Assembly: GCF_030294945.1 (NCBI RefSeq)
Contig: NZ_AP018448.1
Span: forward strand, 9,830,501-9,894,500
DNA: 64,000 nucleotides
Source of the DNA: Streptomyces graminofaciens
GTDB taxonomy: Bacteria; Actinomycetota; Actinomycetes; Streptomycetales; Streptomycetaceae
Reading direction: 5' to 3'
The position numbers and the translations under genes are program-made. Shown in pieces: positions 23,882 to 33,256 of this stretch. Under the pieces are notes generated by a model that was not told the DNA's origin, did no database searches, and was given only the letters and a program-made list of their open reading frames with translations. Every line of letters starts with the position of its first letter. Positions within the stretch are counted from its first letter, which is position 1.

Positions 23882-24904
23882 TCACCAGCGGATCGGCACC
23901 GGAAGCGCCGTCAGCAGCGCAGACACCGCGACGACCATGCCAAGCACCACCACCTCCGCCCGCGCGACAGCACAGGCACCGAGCGGGTCACCGGCGCGAC
24001 GCAGCCGCCGCCGGGCCCACAGCGCGAGCACGGCGACGGCGGCCACGAGGAGCACCTTGGCGAGCAGGACACGCCCGTACGCCGTCTCCGTCAGCTGGGC
24101 CGGCGCGGTCCCCGGCGGCATCCGGCGCAGTGTGCTCCACATCCCGGTGGCGGTGACGGCGGCCAGCAGAATGGCAGCCACGCGCGCGTAGAGGCCCAAC
24201 AACGCGGCACCGGCCGTTTCCGTGCGCCACGCGCGCGTGCCCAGCGTCCGCAGGACATGCAGCAGCCCGCCCGCCCACAGCGCCCCGCACGTCAGATGCA
24301 CGAGTGTCAGCCCGCTGCCGACGAGCGGGCCGTACTCGGTCGTGGGATGGGCACGCAGCGCCTCCGCGATCGCGACGGCACCCAGGGGCAGTGCCTGGGC
24401 GGCCGGGCGGCGGGACAGCGCGAGCAGCCCCGCCGCCGCGAAGGCGTTGACCTCCAGGAGGGCGAGCCTGCCGTCCCGGGTCTCGTACAGGCCGCCGATG
24501 TCCATGTCGGCGGGGGAGTCCGGCACCAGATTGCCGGTCGCCACGACCGAGGCCAGCCCGAGCGCGGCACCGAATCCGGCGGCCGCCGCCCAAGGAGCCC
24601 AGCTCCGCGGCGCCTCCGAGGGCGCCCCCGGCACCCGCCGCCCCAACCACGCCGCGAACAGCTCGCCCGCCGGCACGCACAGCGCGGCCAGCAGCACCGC
24701 CCGCAGCAGACCGATCCCGCCGCCCCCGGGGACGGCGGCCTCGCCGGTGCCGTCCAGCGCGGCCCGCGGCCCGAACAACGGGACCATCGCGCCGACCATC
24801 ACCAGAACGATCACGACGAGGGCCCGCCCGGTCCCGCCGCCGGGCCGCCGATCCGGCTCGTCCGCCGCCCCCGACTCCTCCGTCGTCCGTCTCGTCAGGC
24901 TCAC
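23882..24904 (-). CDS. CopD family membrane protein
   Basis: About 340 aa from GTG 24904; a TTG at 24940 is an alternative, and neither has a good ribosome site. Eight or so membrane helices. The C-terminal ~110 residues carry the CopD domain (LVHLTCGALWAGGLLHVLRT through YGRVLLAKVLLVAA), which handles copper at the membrane. The N-terminal part lacks the CopC periplasmic domain. It converges on the YhhN gene with a gap of 111 nt holding no clear feature. Copper uptake or tolerance is the usual role. Confidence 0.82.
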   Translation of the reverse strand: MSLTRRTTEESGAADEPDRRPGGGTGRALVVIVLVMVGAMVPLFGPRAALDGTGEAAVPGGGGIGLLRAVLLAALCVPAGELFAAWLGRRVPGAPSEAPRSWAPWAAAAGFGAALGLASVVATGNLVPDSPADMDIGGLYETRDGRLALLEVNAFAAAGLLALSRRPAAQALPLGAVAIAEALRAHPTTEYGPLVGSGLTLVHLTCGALWAGGLLHVLRTLGTRAWRTETAGAALLGLYARVAAILLAAVTATGMWSTLRRMPPGTAPAQLTETAYGRVLLAKVLLVAAVAVLALWARRRLRRAGDPLGACAVARAEVVVLGMVVAVSALLTALPVPIRW

Positions 24905-25053
24905 CCCGAAAAGTTCACCAGCCGCGCCGGAGTCGGGCAAGTACGGGAAAGTGAACGATAGTTCGACATCCGCCCATACCTGTGACTCGAACCGACCGGC
25001 GACTCAAACCCCACGCGCGATTCCTCTCCGGCGACCAGGCCGCCGGACCGTTC

Positions 25054-25076
25054 AGCAGCCCTACGGCTGGGCTGCT
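25054..25076. terminator. hairpin after the CoA-transferase gene
   Basis: An 8-bp stem AGCAGCCC/GGGCTGCT (25054-25061 with 25069-25076) and a 7-nt loop, 8 nt beyond the stop on the minus strand. Confidence 0.55.
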
Positions 25077-25083
25077 TCAAGGC

Positions 25084-26499
25084 TCAGTCGCCCAGCGCCC
25101 CGACCCATCGGGGGTCATCCCCGCCCCAGGGCCCCGGCCCCCGCCCCCAGTCGCCGGGCCCGTCCGCGAAGTCCACCGGCGACAGCGCGTACCGCAGCCG
25201 CCCCAGCCGGCTGTCCCGCTCGGCGAGCCATGTCTCCGGGCCGTCGTAGGACTCGGCTCCCTCCGGGCCGTAGGCGATCCCGTCCGTCAACCAGGCCGCC
25301 GTACGCGCGAGCGACAGGCGTGCGACCCGGCTGCCGCCGCCCTCCCGGCGCTCGGTCAGCGCCCGTAGTACGGCCGCCGCCAGCAGATAGCCCGTGCCGT
25401 GGTCGAGCGCCTGCGCGGGCAGCGTACCCGGCTGTTCCACGGATCCCTCGACCGCCGCGATCCCCGTGGCCACCTGCACCAGGCTGTCGAACCCCTGCCG
25501 CCCGGACCAGGGCCCGTACGCGCCCCACGCCGACAACTGCGCCACGATCAGCCCCGGCCGCCGCTCGACCAGAGCCTCGGGCGACAGCCCGAACCGGTCC
25601 AGGGCGCCCGGCCGGTACCCGGTGACGACGACGTCGGCCCCGGCGAGCAGTTCCTCGAACGCGCCGCGGTCGGAGGCCAGGTCGAGCGTCGCCGATCGTT
25701 TGCCGAAGCCCGTGTCGGCGTGCTGGTCGAGGATCTCGGGCATCCCGGGCGGGTCCACGCGGAGCACATCCGCGCCCAGCAGCGCGAGCGTCCGGGTGGC
25801 GACCGGCCCGGCGATGACCCGGGTCAGGTCCAGTACCCGTACACCGGTGGCGGGCAGCAGGGGCGGCTCATCGGAAAGCCCGGGCACGCGCGCGCGTGGA
25901 GCACTCCCCGACCGATCCGGCTGATCCGACCGCTCCCACTCCACCAGCGGCCGCCTTCTCACCGCCACCGCCTGCTCGTGCGCCGCCCACTCCTCGGGCG
26001 TCCGGAGCGCGACCGCGAGCCCTCCGGCCGCGTACACCGCCTCCTCGACCTCCAGGGCGCGGCGCTCGGCGAGCACCGCCTCGAGATCGGCAACCTCTCC
26101 GTCCGGCAGGTCCAGCGCCGTCAGCAACCGCTCCCGGTGATGCGGGTAGTTCGCGTGTGTACGCACCCACCCGTCCGCAGTCCGCCAGAACCGCGACAGC
26201 GGTGCGAACGTCACCGGCGCCCGTCCGTCGACCAGCAGATGCCGCTCGCTCACGAAGGCCGTGCCGACCGCCCCGTCGTCCACCCGCACCCGGGGCACCT
26301 CGCCGAGCCCCGCCCGTCGCGCCCCCAGCTCGGCCGCGGCCAGCGCACACGCACCCACACAGGCCCGCGCCAACTCCCGTACCGGCAGCCGGGCCCGCAG
26401 CACACCACCGCGTACGACCGGGGACACCCGGGAGACCAGTGCGGGATCGCCGCCCAGCGCCTCCCATGCGAACTCCATGGCTGTGTCTGTGTTTGTCAT
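25084..26499 (-). CDS. family III CoA-transferase (CaiB/BaiF type)
   Basis: About 471 aa from ATG 26499. The C-terminal half has the family III core: LPATGVRVLDLTRVIAGPVA, RTLALLGADVLRVDPPG, FGKRSATLDLAS, and the DHGTGYLLAAAVLRALTERR block. The N-terminal ~190 residues resemble a second, degraded CoA-transferase module, as in two-domain members. These enzymes move CoA between acids through an Asp-acyl intermediate; the exact Asp could not be fixed. The substrate is unknown. The protease terminator at 26570-26598 separates it from its upstream neighbour. Confidence 0.82.
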   Translation of the reverse strand: MTNTDTAMEFAWEALGGDPALVSRVSPVVRGGVLRARLPVRELARACVGACALAAAELGARRAGLGEVPRVRVDDGAVGTAFVSERHLLVDGRAPVTFAPLSRFWRTADGWVRTHANYPHHRERLLTALDLPDGEVADLEAVLAERRALEVEEAVYAAGGLAVALRTPEEWAAHEQAVAVRRRPLVEWERSDQPDRSGSAPRARVPGLSDEPPLLPATGVRVLDLTRVIAGPVATRTLALLGADVLRVDPPGMPEILDQHADTGFGKRSATLDLASDRGAFEELLAGADVVVTGYRPGALDRFGLSPEALVERRPGLIVAQLSAWGAYGPWSGRQGFDSLVQVATGIAAVEGSVEQPGTLPAQALDHGTGYLLAAAVLRALTERREGGGSRVARLSLARTAAWLTDGIAYGPEGAESYDGPETWLAERDSRLGRLRYALSPVDFADGPGDWGRGPGPWGGDDPRWVGALGD

Positions 26500-26569
26500 G
26501 ATCGGAACTATGCCGTGTGGACGGAAGCGACATGGCCGCCAGTACGGCAAACGGGAACGGGAACGGAAA

Positions 26570-26598
26570 GGGCCGGGCGGTACGAAACCGCCCGGCCC
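26570..26598. terminator. terminator of the first subtilase gene
   Basis: A perfect 12-bp stem (26570-26581 with 26587-26598) and 5-nt loop, 52 nt beyond the stop of the 26650-28167 gene on the minus strand. Confidence 0.75.
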
Positions 26599-26649
26599 CG
26601 ATTCCCGCGGGGGGAAAGCCCTACTCGGACCTACTACCTGCCTACGTGC

Positions 26650-28167
26650 CTACCTGGTCACCGCGTCCAGCGCGTCCGCCGTGCCGAAGCCGTAGAAGCC
26701 GTTGTAGTTCTTCGGCCCCTCGCACACCGCGTCGACCTTGCCGTCCCCGTCGATGTCGTACGGGTCCGTGCACGGCGTGGCGTCGGCCTCCGCGTACAGC
26801 AGGGCCTTGACCAGCGCCGCCGGGGCGTGCGGGTGCTTCGACTTGATGAGCGCGGCCACGCCCGCGACATGCGGCGACGCCATCGACGTACCGGCCATGT
26901 AACCCCACTTGCCGCCGGGCAGCGGGCCCAGGATCAGACCGCTGGTGGCGGGCGGGGCCGGGGTCTGGTAGCGCGTCGAGTCGCCGCCGGGCGCGGCGAT
27001 GTCGATGACACCCAGGCCGTGGTTGGAGAACGACGACTTGAGGCCCTTCGCCCCGGTCGCCGCGACCGTGACGACACCCGGCAGCTGCGTCGGTATGTCG
27101 AGGCACTCGGACGGGTCGATCACCCGGTCCGACGGCGTCGAGTCGTTCGGCGACACCGGGTCGGTGATCTCGTCGGCCGCGAGGTCGTAGTTCTCGTTGC
27201 CGGCCGCAGCGACGTTCACCGTGCCCTTCTTCTCCGCGTACCGCGACGCCCGGGTGATGGCGTCGACGAGCGCCTTCTGGTCCGGGTCGTTCTTGCAGTT
27301 GAAGTACCAGGGGTCGGTGTAATAGCTGTTGTTCGTCACGTCCACGCCGTGCTCGGCGGCCCACATGAAGCCGCAGACGACGGCCTCCGTGTAGAAGAAC
27401 CCGGCCGTGGTCGACACCTTGATGCCGGAGACCTTGACGCCCGGCGCGACACCGGTGACGCCGACGCCGTTCTTGGCGGCCGCGATCTCACCGGCGACAT
27501 GCGTGCCGTGCGGGCTCTCCTCGGCGCTCGGCCGCCAGGCCCCGTCGGTCGTGTCGGGCTTGCCCGTCACACAGTTGACCGACGCGTCGCGGTCGAAGTT
27601 CGGCGCGATGTCGGGGTGCGTGTCGTCGACGCCCGTGTCGATGACGGCGACCGTCACCTTGCGGCTGCCGAGCGACACCTTGTGCGCCTTGTCCGCCTTG
27701 ATGGCCGGCAGATCCCACTGCAACGGCTCCAACGGGTCCTGCCCGTCGGCAGCGTCGACGTTCGCCACCTCCTCGGCGGTGAGCGCCTTCGGGGTGCCGA
27801 AGTCGTCCGTCGACTGCGCGGGCAGCGGCGCCGTACGGGTGGCACCGGCCGACTGCACGCCCCGCACCTTGCGGATCGCCGCCGCGAACCCGGCGTCCGA
27901 GGAGTGGACGACGATGACGCCGATCTTGTCGTACGACGTCACGATCGTGCCGCCCGCCTCGGTGATGGCCCTCTTCACATGAGCGGAAGGACCGTGCCCG
28001 GGGCGGACGTTGACGACATAGCTGAGCGAGGTCGCGTCGGCCGCGGCCGCCTGCGAACCTTCCGACGCCAGAGCCGTGGCGTTCGGTACGACGGCGAGAG
28101 CCGTCGCCAGGGCCATCCCCAGCGGAACTGCCACCAGGCGACGGGAGCGCTTGTGACGCACGGTCAT
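26650..28167 (-). CDS. secreted subtilisin-like serine protease (S8)
   Basis: 505 aa. Signal peptide: basic RHKRSRRLVAVPLG, hydrophobic core, and cleavage near ALAS-EGSQ (about residue 35). An inhibitor-like propeptide (about 45-125) precedes the peptidase. Catalytic triad: Asp in VAVIDTGVDDTHPDI, His in HGTHVAGEIAA, Ser in GTSMASPHVAGVAAL. There is no extra C-terminal domain. It lies 39 nt after a very similar protease gene on the same strand, so the two likely arose by duplication and share a promoter. It should degrade proteins or process surface proteins outside the cell. Confidence 0.93.
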   Translation of the reverse strand: MTVRHKRSRRLVAVPLGMALATALAVVPNATALASEGSQAAAADATSLSYVVNVRPGHGPSAHVKRAITEAGGTIVTSYDKIGVIVVHSSDAGFAAAIRKVRGVQSAGATRTAPLPAQSTDDFGTPKALTAEEVANVDAADGQDPLEPLQWDLPAIKADKAHKVSLGSRKVTVAVIDTGVDDTHPDIAPNFDRDASVNCVTGKPDTTDGAWRPSAEESPHGTHVAGEIAAAKNGVGVTGVAPGVKVSGIKVSTTAGFFYTEAVVCGFMWAAEHGVDVTNNSYYTDPWYFNCKNDPDQKALVDAITRASRYAEKKGTVNVAAAGNENYDLAADEITDPVSPNDSTPSDRVIDPSECLDIPTQLPGVVTVAATGAKGLKSSFSNHGLGVIDIAAPGGDSTRYQTPAPPATSGLILGPLPGGKWGYMAGTSMASPHVAGVAALIKSKHPHAPAALVKALLYAEADATPCTDPYDIDGDGKVDAVCEGPKNYNGFYGFGTADALDAVTR

Positions 28168-28206
28168 GCTTTCTCCAATTCGAATGTCCCGGGCACGGGG
28201 GAGGAG

Positions 28207-29736
28207 TTACTTGACAGCCTTCAGGGCGTTCACGATGCCGAAGCCGTAGAAGCCGTTCCGCTGCTTGCCGCCCTTGCAGACCGCCTCGGGCGTGCCGTCA
28301 CCGTCCTGGTCGTACGTCTCGGGGCAGGCCGTCTCGTCCGCCTGCGCCTTCAGCAGCCACTGCAGCTGCTGCGGGCTCGCCCACGGGTGCGTCGACTTCA
28401 GCAGCGCGGCGACACCGGCGGCGTGCGGCGACGCCATCGAGGTGCCCTGCAGGAAGCCGTACGCGCCGTTCGGCAGCGTCGACAGGATGCGGCCGTTCTG
28501 CGACGGCGTGTCGGGTATCTGGAACTTGCGGTCGCCACCCGGCGCCGCGATGTCGATGACGCCGTTGCCGTACGTCGAGTAGTACGACTTCTCGTTCTTC
28601 ACGCCCGTCGCGCTCACCGTGACGACACCCGGCAGCTGGGTCGGCACATCGAAGCACTCGTGCGGGTCGATCGTGCGCGAGACCGGCGTGGAGTCGTCGG
28701 GGCTCGACTCGTCGAGGATCGCGTCGGAGTCCAGGTCGTGGTTGGAGTTGCCCGCCGAGGCCAGGTTCAGCGTGCCCTTGTTCGTGGCGTACAGCTGGGC
28801 CCGGTTGACCGCGTCGACGATCGCCTTCTGGTCCGGGTCGTCCTCGCAGTTGTAGAGCCACGGGTCCACGTAGTAGCTGTTGTTCGTGATCTCCACGCCG
28901 TGGTCGGCGGCGAACACGAAGGCGCAGACGACGCTCTCCGGGTAGAACAGGCCGTTCTTGCGGTCCGTCACATTGATGGCCGAGACCTTCACACCGGGCG
29001 CGACACCGGCCACACCGACACCGTTGCGGGCCGCGGCGATCTCACCGGCCACATGCGTGCCGTGGTAGTCGTCCGCGGTGTACGGCCGCCAGGCGCCCTC
29101 GGTGGTGTCCGCGACACCGCCGTCGCAGTTCGCGGACTGGGCGGCGGAGAAGTTCGGGGCGATGTCCGGGTGGGTGTCGTCGACGCCGGTGTCGATGACG
29201 GCGACCGTGACCCTCTTGCTGCCCGGGTTGATCTTCGCGGCCTTGTCGGCGCCGATCGAGCGCAGGTCCCACTGGTCGGCCTCGAGCGGCTCGGCGTCGG
29301 GGATGTCCGCCGAGGCGGCCTTCACCTTCGCGGCCTCGGCGGCCGTCAGGATGTCGACGGCACCCTCGTCCGTCGTACCCGCGGGCACCAGCGGCGTGGT
29401 GCGCGTGGCACCGGCGGACTGCACACCGCGCACGGCACGGATCGTCGGCCCGAACTCCGGGTTGGTCGAGTGGACCACGATCACGCCGATCTTGCCGTAC
29501 GTGACGACGACCTTGCCGCCGGCCGCGGCTATCGCCTTCTGCACGGCGGCGATCGTGCGCTTGTCGGTCCTGGTGTTCACGACGTACGACAGGTTCGGGC
29601 CCTCCGCGGTCGCCGAGGCGGACGCGGCGAGCGGGGTCGCCGAGGCGACACCCGGCAGGAAGCCGAGCGAGGCGGTCAGCGACAGGACGACCGGCACCGC
29701 GAGAGCGAGACGGCGTCTGGAACGCAGATGAGCCAT
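28207..29736 (-). CDS. secreted subtilisin-like serine protease (S8), paralogue
   Basis: 509 aa, first gene of the pair. Signal peptide RSRRRLALAVPVVLSLTASL with cleavage near VASA-TPLA (about residue 33), propeptide, and the same triad: VAVIDTGVDDTHPDI (Asp), HGTHVAGEIAA (His) and GTSMASPHAAGVAAL (Ser). The mature domains of the two neighbours match over their whole length, including an unusual shared NNSYYxDPW block after the oxyanion region. I recall the S. coelicolor counterpart as SCO1824, a developmental secreted protease. The region upstream to 30140 holds the promoters. Confidence 0.93.
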   Translation of the reverse strand: MAHLRSRRRLALAVPVVLSLTASLGFLPGVASATPLAASASATAEGPNLSYVVNTRTDKRTIAAVQKAIAAAGGKVVVTYGKIGVIVVHSTNPEFGPTIRAVRGVQSAGATRTTPLVPAGTTDEGAVDILTAAEAAKVKAASADIPDAEPLEADQWDLRSIGADKAAKINPGSKRVTVAVIDTGVDDTHPDIAPNFSAAQSANCDGGVADTTEGAWRPYTADDYHGTHVAGEIAAARNGVGVAGVAPGVKVSAINVTDRKNGLFYPESVVCAFVFAADHGVEITNNSYYVDPWLYNCEDDPDQKAIVDAVNRAQLYATNKGTLNLASAGNSNHDLDSDAILDESSPDDSTPVSRTIDPHECFDVPTQLPGVVTVSATGVKNEKSYYSTYGNGVIDIAAPGGDRKFQIPDTPSQNGRILSTLPNGAYGFLQGTSMASPHAAGVAALLKSTHPWASPQQLQWLLKAQADETACPETYDQDGDGTPEAVCKGGKQRNGFYGFGIVNALKAVK

Positions 29737-30140
29737 GGGGTCTCCACATCATCCGGAAACGAGAAAACCGCCCGGGACACAGATGGTGTTCGGGCAGGTA
29801 CATGACTTAAGTGGTGCGCCCCGAAGCTATCCCGCGTCCTCGCTGGCCAGCAATGACTTCGGGGCGGAGTCACGGAAGTAGAGGGGTAACCCTCGCCGTA
29901 GGGCGTACGCGAGCGCTTGTCGGCAAGCGCTCACCGGACGACTTGCGAAAGAAACGCGCACGGTTGAACCGGTCCTCAGCCTCCGCCGTGACGTTGAGCA
30001 GGGAGCCCGAGCACGATCGTGCCCCCGCTCACCGTGAGGAACAGAGCCGACCCATGTCCGTACCCGGCCCGACGCCCGACCCGACCGCACCACCGTCCCC
30101 GTCCACCGCCCTGACCGCGGCCACAACGCGAGGAGACTCC
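29737..30140. promoter_or_regulatory. divergent control region between protease and acetate-symporter operons
   Basis: About 400 nt with no convincing gene. It contains two inverted repeats: a 10-bp pair CGCCCCGAAG/CTTCGGGGCG (29817-29826 and 29857-29866), and a perfect tight palindrome GAGCGCTTG-TCGG-CAAGCGCTC (29911-29932). Either could be an operator or an attenuator. ATG 30054 opens an alternative N-terminus for the DUF485 protein. Confidence 0.5.
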
Positions 30141-30497
30141 GTGGCAACCGACGCACCGCCCCCCTCGAAGACAGAGCATCACCTCCCCTCCACCGAGGAG
30201 TTCGTCGAGGTCCAGGAGAGCGCTGAGTTCGGTGAACTGCGCCGCTCCTACCGCTCCTTCGCCTTCCCGCTGACCGCGGCGTTCATCACCTGGTACCTGC
30301 TGTACGTCCTGCTCTCCAACTTCGCGGGCGACTTCATGGGCACCAAGCTGTTCGGCAACATCAACATCGCCCTTCTCCTCGGCATCGCCCAGTTCGTCAC
30401 CACGTTCCTCATCGCCTGGTGGTACTCGCGGCACGCCGCCGCGAAGCTCGACCCCAAGGCCGAGGCCATCAAGTCCCGGATGGAGGGCGGCGCATGA
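30141..30497 (+). CDS. DUF485 membrane protein, partner of the acetate symporter
   Basis: 118 aa from GTG 30141, which follows a strong GAGGAG at the right distance; ATG 30054 would add 29 low-complexity residues. After a hydrophilic N-terminus, RSYRSFAFPLTAAFITWYLL opens the DUF485 motif and the first of two membrane helices (about 55-77 and 88-108). DUF485 genes nearly always precede ActP-type symporters. The stop overlaps the symporter start by 4 nt. Confidence 0.88.
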   Translation: MATDAPPPSKTEHHLPSTEEFVEVQESAEFGELRRSYRSFAFPLTAAFITWYLLYVLLSNFAGDFMGTKLFGNINIALLLGIAQFVTTFLIAWWYSRHAAAKLDPKAEAIKSRMEGGA

Positions 30498-32119
30498 GCT
30501 CCGTACAGCAGACTGTTCTCGCGGCCGGCGAGGCCAGTGAACACCGGCCGCTGATCATCAGCCTCTTCGCGGTGTTCGTCGTCGCGACCCTCGTCATCAC
30601 CATCTGGGCGGGCCGCCAGACCAAGGACGCCGCCGACTTCTACGCCGGCGGACGACAGTTCAGCGCCTTCCAGAACGGCCTCGCCGTCTCCGGCGACTAC
30701 ATGTCTGCCGCCTCGTTCCTCGGCATCGCCGGCGCGATCGCCCTCTTCGGCTACGACGGCTTCCTCTACTCCATCGGCTTCCTCGTCGCCTGGCTGGTCG
30801 CACTGCTCCTGGTCGCCGAGCCGCTGCGGAACTCCGGCCGCTACACCATGGGCGACGTGCTCGCGTACCGCATGCGCCAGCGCCCGGTCCGTACGGCGGC
30901 GGGTACCTCCACGATCGTCGTCTCCATCTTCTATCTGCTGGCCCAGATGGCGGGCGCGGGCGTCCTCGTGTCGCTGCTGCTGGGCATCACCTCCGACGCG
31001 GGCAAGATCGCCATCGTCGCCCTCGTCGGCGTCCTGATGATCGTGTACGTCTCCATCGGCGGCATGAAGGGCACCACCTGGGTCCAGATGGTCAAGGCCG
31101 TGCTGCTCATCGGGGGCACGATCCTGATTACGTTCCTGGTGCTGCTGAAGTTCAACTTCAACATCTCCGATCTGCTGGGCACGGCCGCCGAGCGCAGCGG
31201 CAAGGGCGACGCCTTCCTGGAGCCCGGCCTCCAGTACGGCGCGACCGGCACCTCCAAGCTGGACTTCATCTCCCTCGGCATCGCCCTGGTGCTCGGCACC
31301 GCCGGCCTGCCGCACATCCTGATCCGCTTCTACACGGTGCCCGACGCCAAGGCCGCCCGTAAGTCGGTGAACTGGGCCATCGGCATCATCGGCGGCTTCT
31401 ACCTGATGACGATCGCGCTCGGCTTCGGCGCCGCCGCGCTGATCGACCAGAAAGAGATCACCGACTCCAACCCATCCGGCAACACGGCGGCCCCGCTGCT
31501 CGCACTGCACCTGGGCGGCGTGGACTCGACGTGGGGCGCGGTCCTGCTCGCCACGATCTCGGCGGTGGCCTTCGCGACGATCCTCGCGGTGGTCGCGGGC
31601 CTCACCCTCGCCTCCTCGTCCTCCTTCGCGCACGACATCTACGCCAACGTCATCCGCAAGGGGAAGGCCTCCGGCGCCGAGGAGGTCCGCGCGGCCCGCT
31701 GGGCGACCGTCTTCATCGGCATCGTCTCCATCGGCCTCGGCGCCCTCGCCCGCGACCTGAACGTGGCCGGCCTGGTCGCCCTCGCCTTCGCGGTCGCGGC
31801 CTCCGCCAACCTGCCGACGATCCTCTACAGCCTCTTCTGGAAGAAGTTCACCACCCAGGGCGCGCTGTGGTCGATCTACGGCGGTCTGATCGTCGCCGTC
31901 GGCCTGGTGCTGTTCTCGCCCGTCGTCTCCGGCGACCCGAAGGCGATGTTCCCGGACGTCGACTTCCACTGGTTCCCGCTGAAGAACCCGGGCATCATCT
32001 CCATCCCGTTCGGCTTCCTCATGGGCTGGCTCGGCACCGTCCTGTCCAAGGAGGAGCCCGACGCCGGCAAGTACGCCGAGCTGGAGGTCCGGTCCCTCAC
32101 AGGCACCGGCGCCCACTGA
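30494..32119 (+). CDS. cation:acetate symporter-like SSS transporter (ActP type)
   Basis: 541 aa with about 13 membrane helices. The motif ADFYAGGRQFSAFQNGLAVS followed by GDYMSAASFLG is the ActP signature, then YTMGDVLAYRMRQRPVR and GTAGLPHILIRFYTVPDAKAARKS. It should take up acetate or similar short carboxylates with Na+ or H+. Coupled to DUF485 by a 4-nt overlap. A hairpin terminator lies 14 nt after the stop. Confidence 0.92.
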   Translation: MSSVQQTVLAAGEASEHRPLIISLFAVFVVATLVITIWAGRQTKDAADFYAGGRQFSAFQNGLAVSGDYMSAASFLGIAGAIALFGYDGFLYSIGFLVAWLVALLLVAEPLRNSGRYTMGDVLAYRMRQRPVRTAAGTSTIVVSIFYLLAQMAGAGVLVSLLLGITSDAGKIAIVALVGVLMIVYVSIGGMKGTTWVQMVKAVLLIGGTILITFLVLLKFNFNISDLLGTAAERSGKGDAFLEPGLQYGATGTSKLDFISLGIALVLGTAGLPHILIRFYTVPDAKAARKSVNWAIGIIGGFYLMTIALGFGAAALIDQKEITDSNPSGNTAAPLLALHLGGVDSTWGAVLLATISAVAFATILAVVAGLTLASSSSFAHDIYANVIRKGKASGAEEVRAARWATVFIGIVSIGLGALARDLNVAGLVALAFAVAASANLPTILYSLFWKKFTTQGALWSIYGGLIVAVGLVLFSPVVSGDPKAMFPDVDFHWFPLKNPGIISIPFGFLMGWLGTVLSKEEPDAGKYAELEVRSLTGTGAH

Positions 32120-32132
32120 TCACTCACCGCCC

Positions 32133-32162
32133 GGGGCCGTCGTAGATCTCTACGGCGGCCCC
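32133..32162. terminator. terminator of the DUF485-symporter operon
   Basis: A 14-bp arm pair with one G-T pair (32133-32146 with 32149-32162); the palindromic AGATCT sits at the tip. Confidence 0.75.
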
Positions 32163-32266
32163 GCGCCGCGTCTTGTGCGACAGGACCGGTGTTCTTGTCG
32201 GAGGCGTCACGTAGGCTCGCAGGTATCGACGAAATGATGATCCGTACAACGAGGGAGGGGGCCCAC

Positions 32267-33256
32267 GTGCTCATCGACACCTACGGCCGAGCGGCCACCG
32301 ACCTGAGGGTCTCGCTGACCGACCGCTGCAACCTGCGCTGTACGTACTGCATGCCCGAGGAGGGCCTGCAGTGGCTGGCCAAGCCGGACCTGCTCACGGA
32401 CGACGAGTTCGTCCGCCTGATCGACATAGCCGTCCGCATACTGGGCATCACGGAGGTCCGCTTCACCGGCGGCGAGCCGCTGCTGCGCCCCGGCCTGGTC
32501 GGCATAGTGGAGCGCGTGGCGGCTCTCGCCCCCCGCCCCCAGATGTCCCTCACCACCAACGGCATCGGTCTCAAGCGCACGGCGACGGCCCTGAAGGCGG
32601 CGGGCCTGGACCGGGTGAACGTCTCGCTGGACACCCTGCGCCCCGACGTCTTCAAGACCCTCACCAGACGGGACCGCCACAAGGACGTCCTCGAGGGCCT
32701 GGAGGCCGCCCGCGCCGCGGGCCTGACCCCCGTCAAGGTCAACTCGGTCCTGATGCCGGGCCTGAACGAGAACGAGGCCCCGGACCTGCTGGCCTGGGCC
32801 GTGGAGCACGACTACGAGCTGCGCTTCATCGAGCAGATGCCGTTGGACGCGCAGCACGGCTGGAAGCGCGACGGCATGGTCACGGCGGGCGACATCCTGC
32901 AGTCGCTGCGCACCCGCTTCGACCTCACCCCGGAGGGCTCGGACGAACGTGGCTCGGCCCCGGCGGAGCGCTGGCTGGTGGACGGCGGCCCCCACCGCGT
33001 CGGCGTCATCGCCTCGGTCACCCGCCCGTTCTGCGCGGCCTGCGACCGCACCCGGCTCACGGCCGACGGCCAGATCCGCACCTGCCTGTTCGCCCGCGAG
33101 GAGACGGACCTCAGATCCGCGCTGCGCTCCGACGCCCCCGACGAGGAGATCGCCCGCATCTGGCGCCTGGCGATGTGGGGCAAGAAGGCGGGAGCGGGCC
33201 TGGACGACCCGTCGTTCGTCCAGCCGGACCGGCCGATGTCCGCGATCGGGGGCTAG
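32267..33256 (+). CDS. moaA: GTP 3',8-cyclase MoaA (molybdenum cofactor synthesis)
   Basis: 329 aa from GTG 32267, preceded by GAGGGAGGGG; an ATG at 32234 would add 11 residues. Radical SAM enzyme making the first intermediate of molybdopterin from GTP. N-terminal cluster motif CNLRCTYC, SAM motif FTGGEPLLRPG, C-terminal cluster CAACDRTRL...IRTC, and the functional C-terminal Gly-Gly. Length is normal. No other moa genes are in the window, so the cofactor genes are scattered. It converges with the next gene and their stops overlap by 4 nt. Confidence 0.95.
   Translation: MLIDTYGRAATDLRVSLTDRCNLRCTYCMPEEGLQWLAKPDLLTDDEFVRLIDIAVRILGITEVRFTGGEPLLRPGLVGIVERVAALAPRPQMSLTTNGIGLKRTATALKAAGLDRVNVSLDTLRPDVFKTLTRRDRHKDVLEGLEAARAAGLTPVKVNSVLMPGLNENEAPDLLAWAVEHDYELRFIEQMPLDAQHGWKRDGMVTAGDILQSLRTRFDLTPEGSDERGSAPAERWLVDGGPHRVGVIASVTRPFCAACDRTRLTADGQIRTCLFAREETDLRSALRSDAPDEEIARIWRLAMWGKKAGAGLDDPSFVQPDRPMSAIGG

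Noticed and set aside
25399..29805. A 1468-codon open frame on the plus strand.
   Set aside because: It lies opposite three solid minus-strand genes (CoA-transferase and two subtilases). Its translation is Arg/Val/Asp/Gly-rich without motifs, the usual shadow of high third-position GC.
32120..32266. Molybdenum cofactor riboswitch before moaA.
   Set aside because: The region holds the upstream terminator and a short leader; no Moco-type structure is seen.
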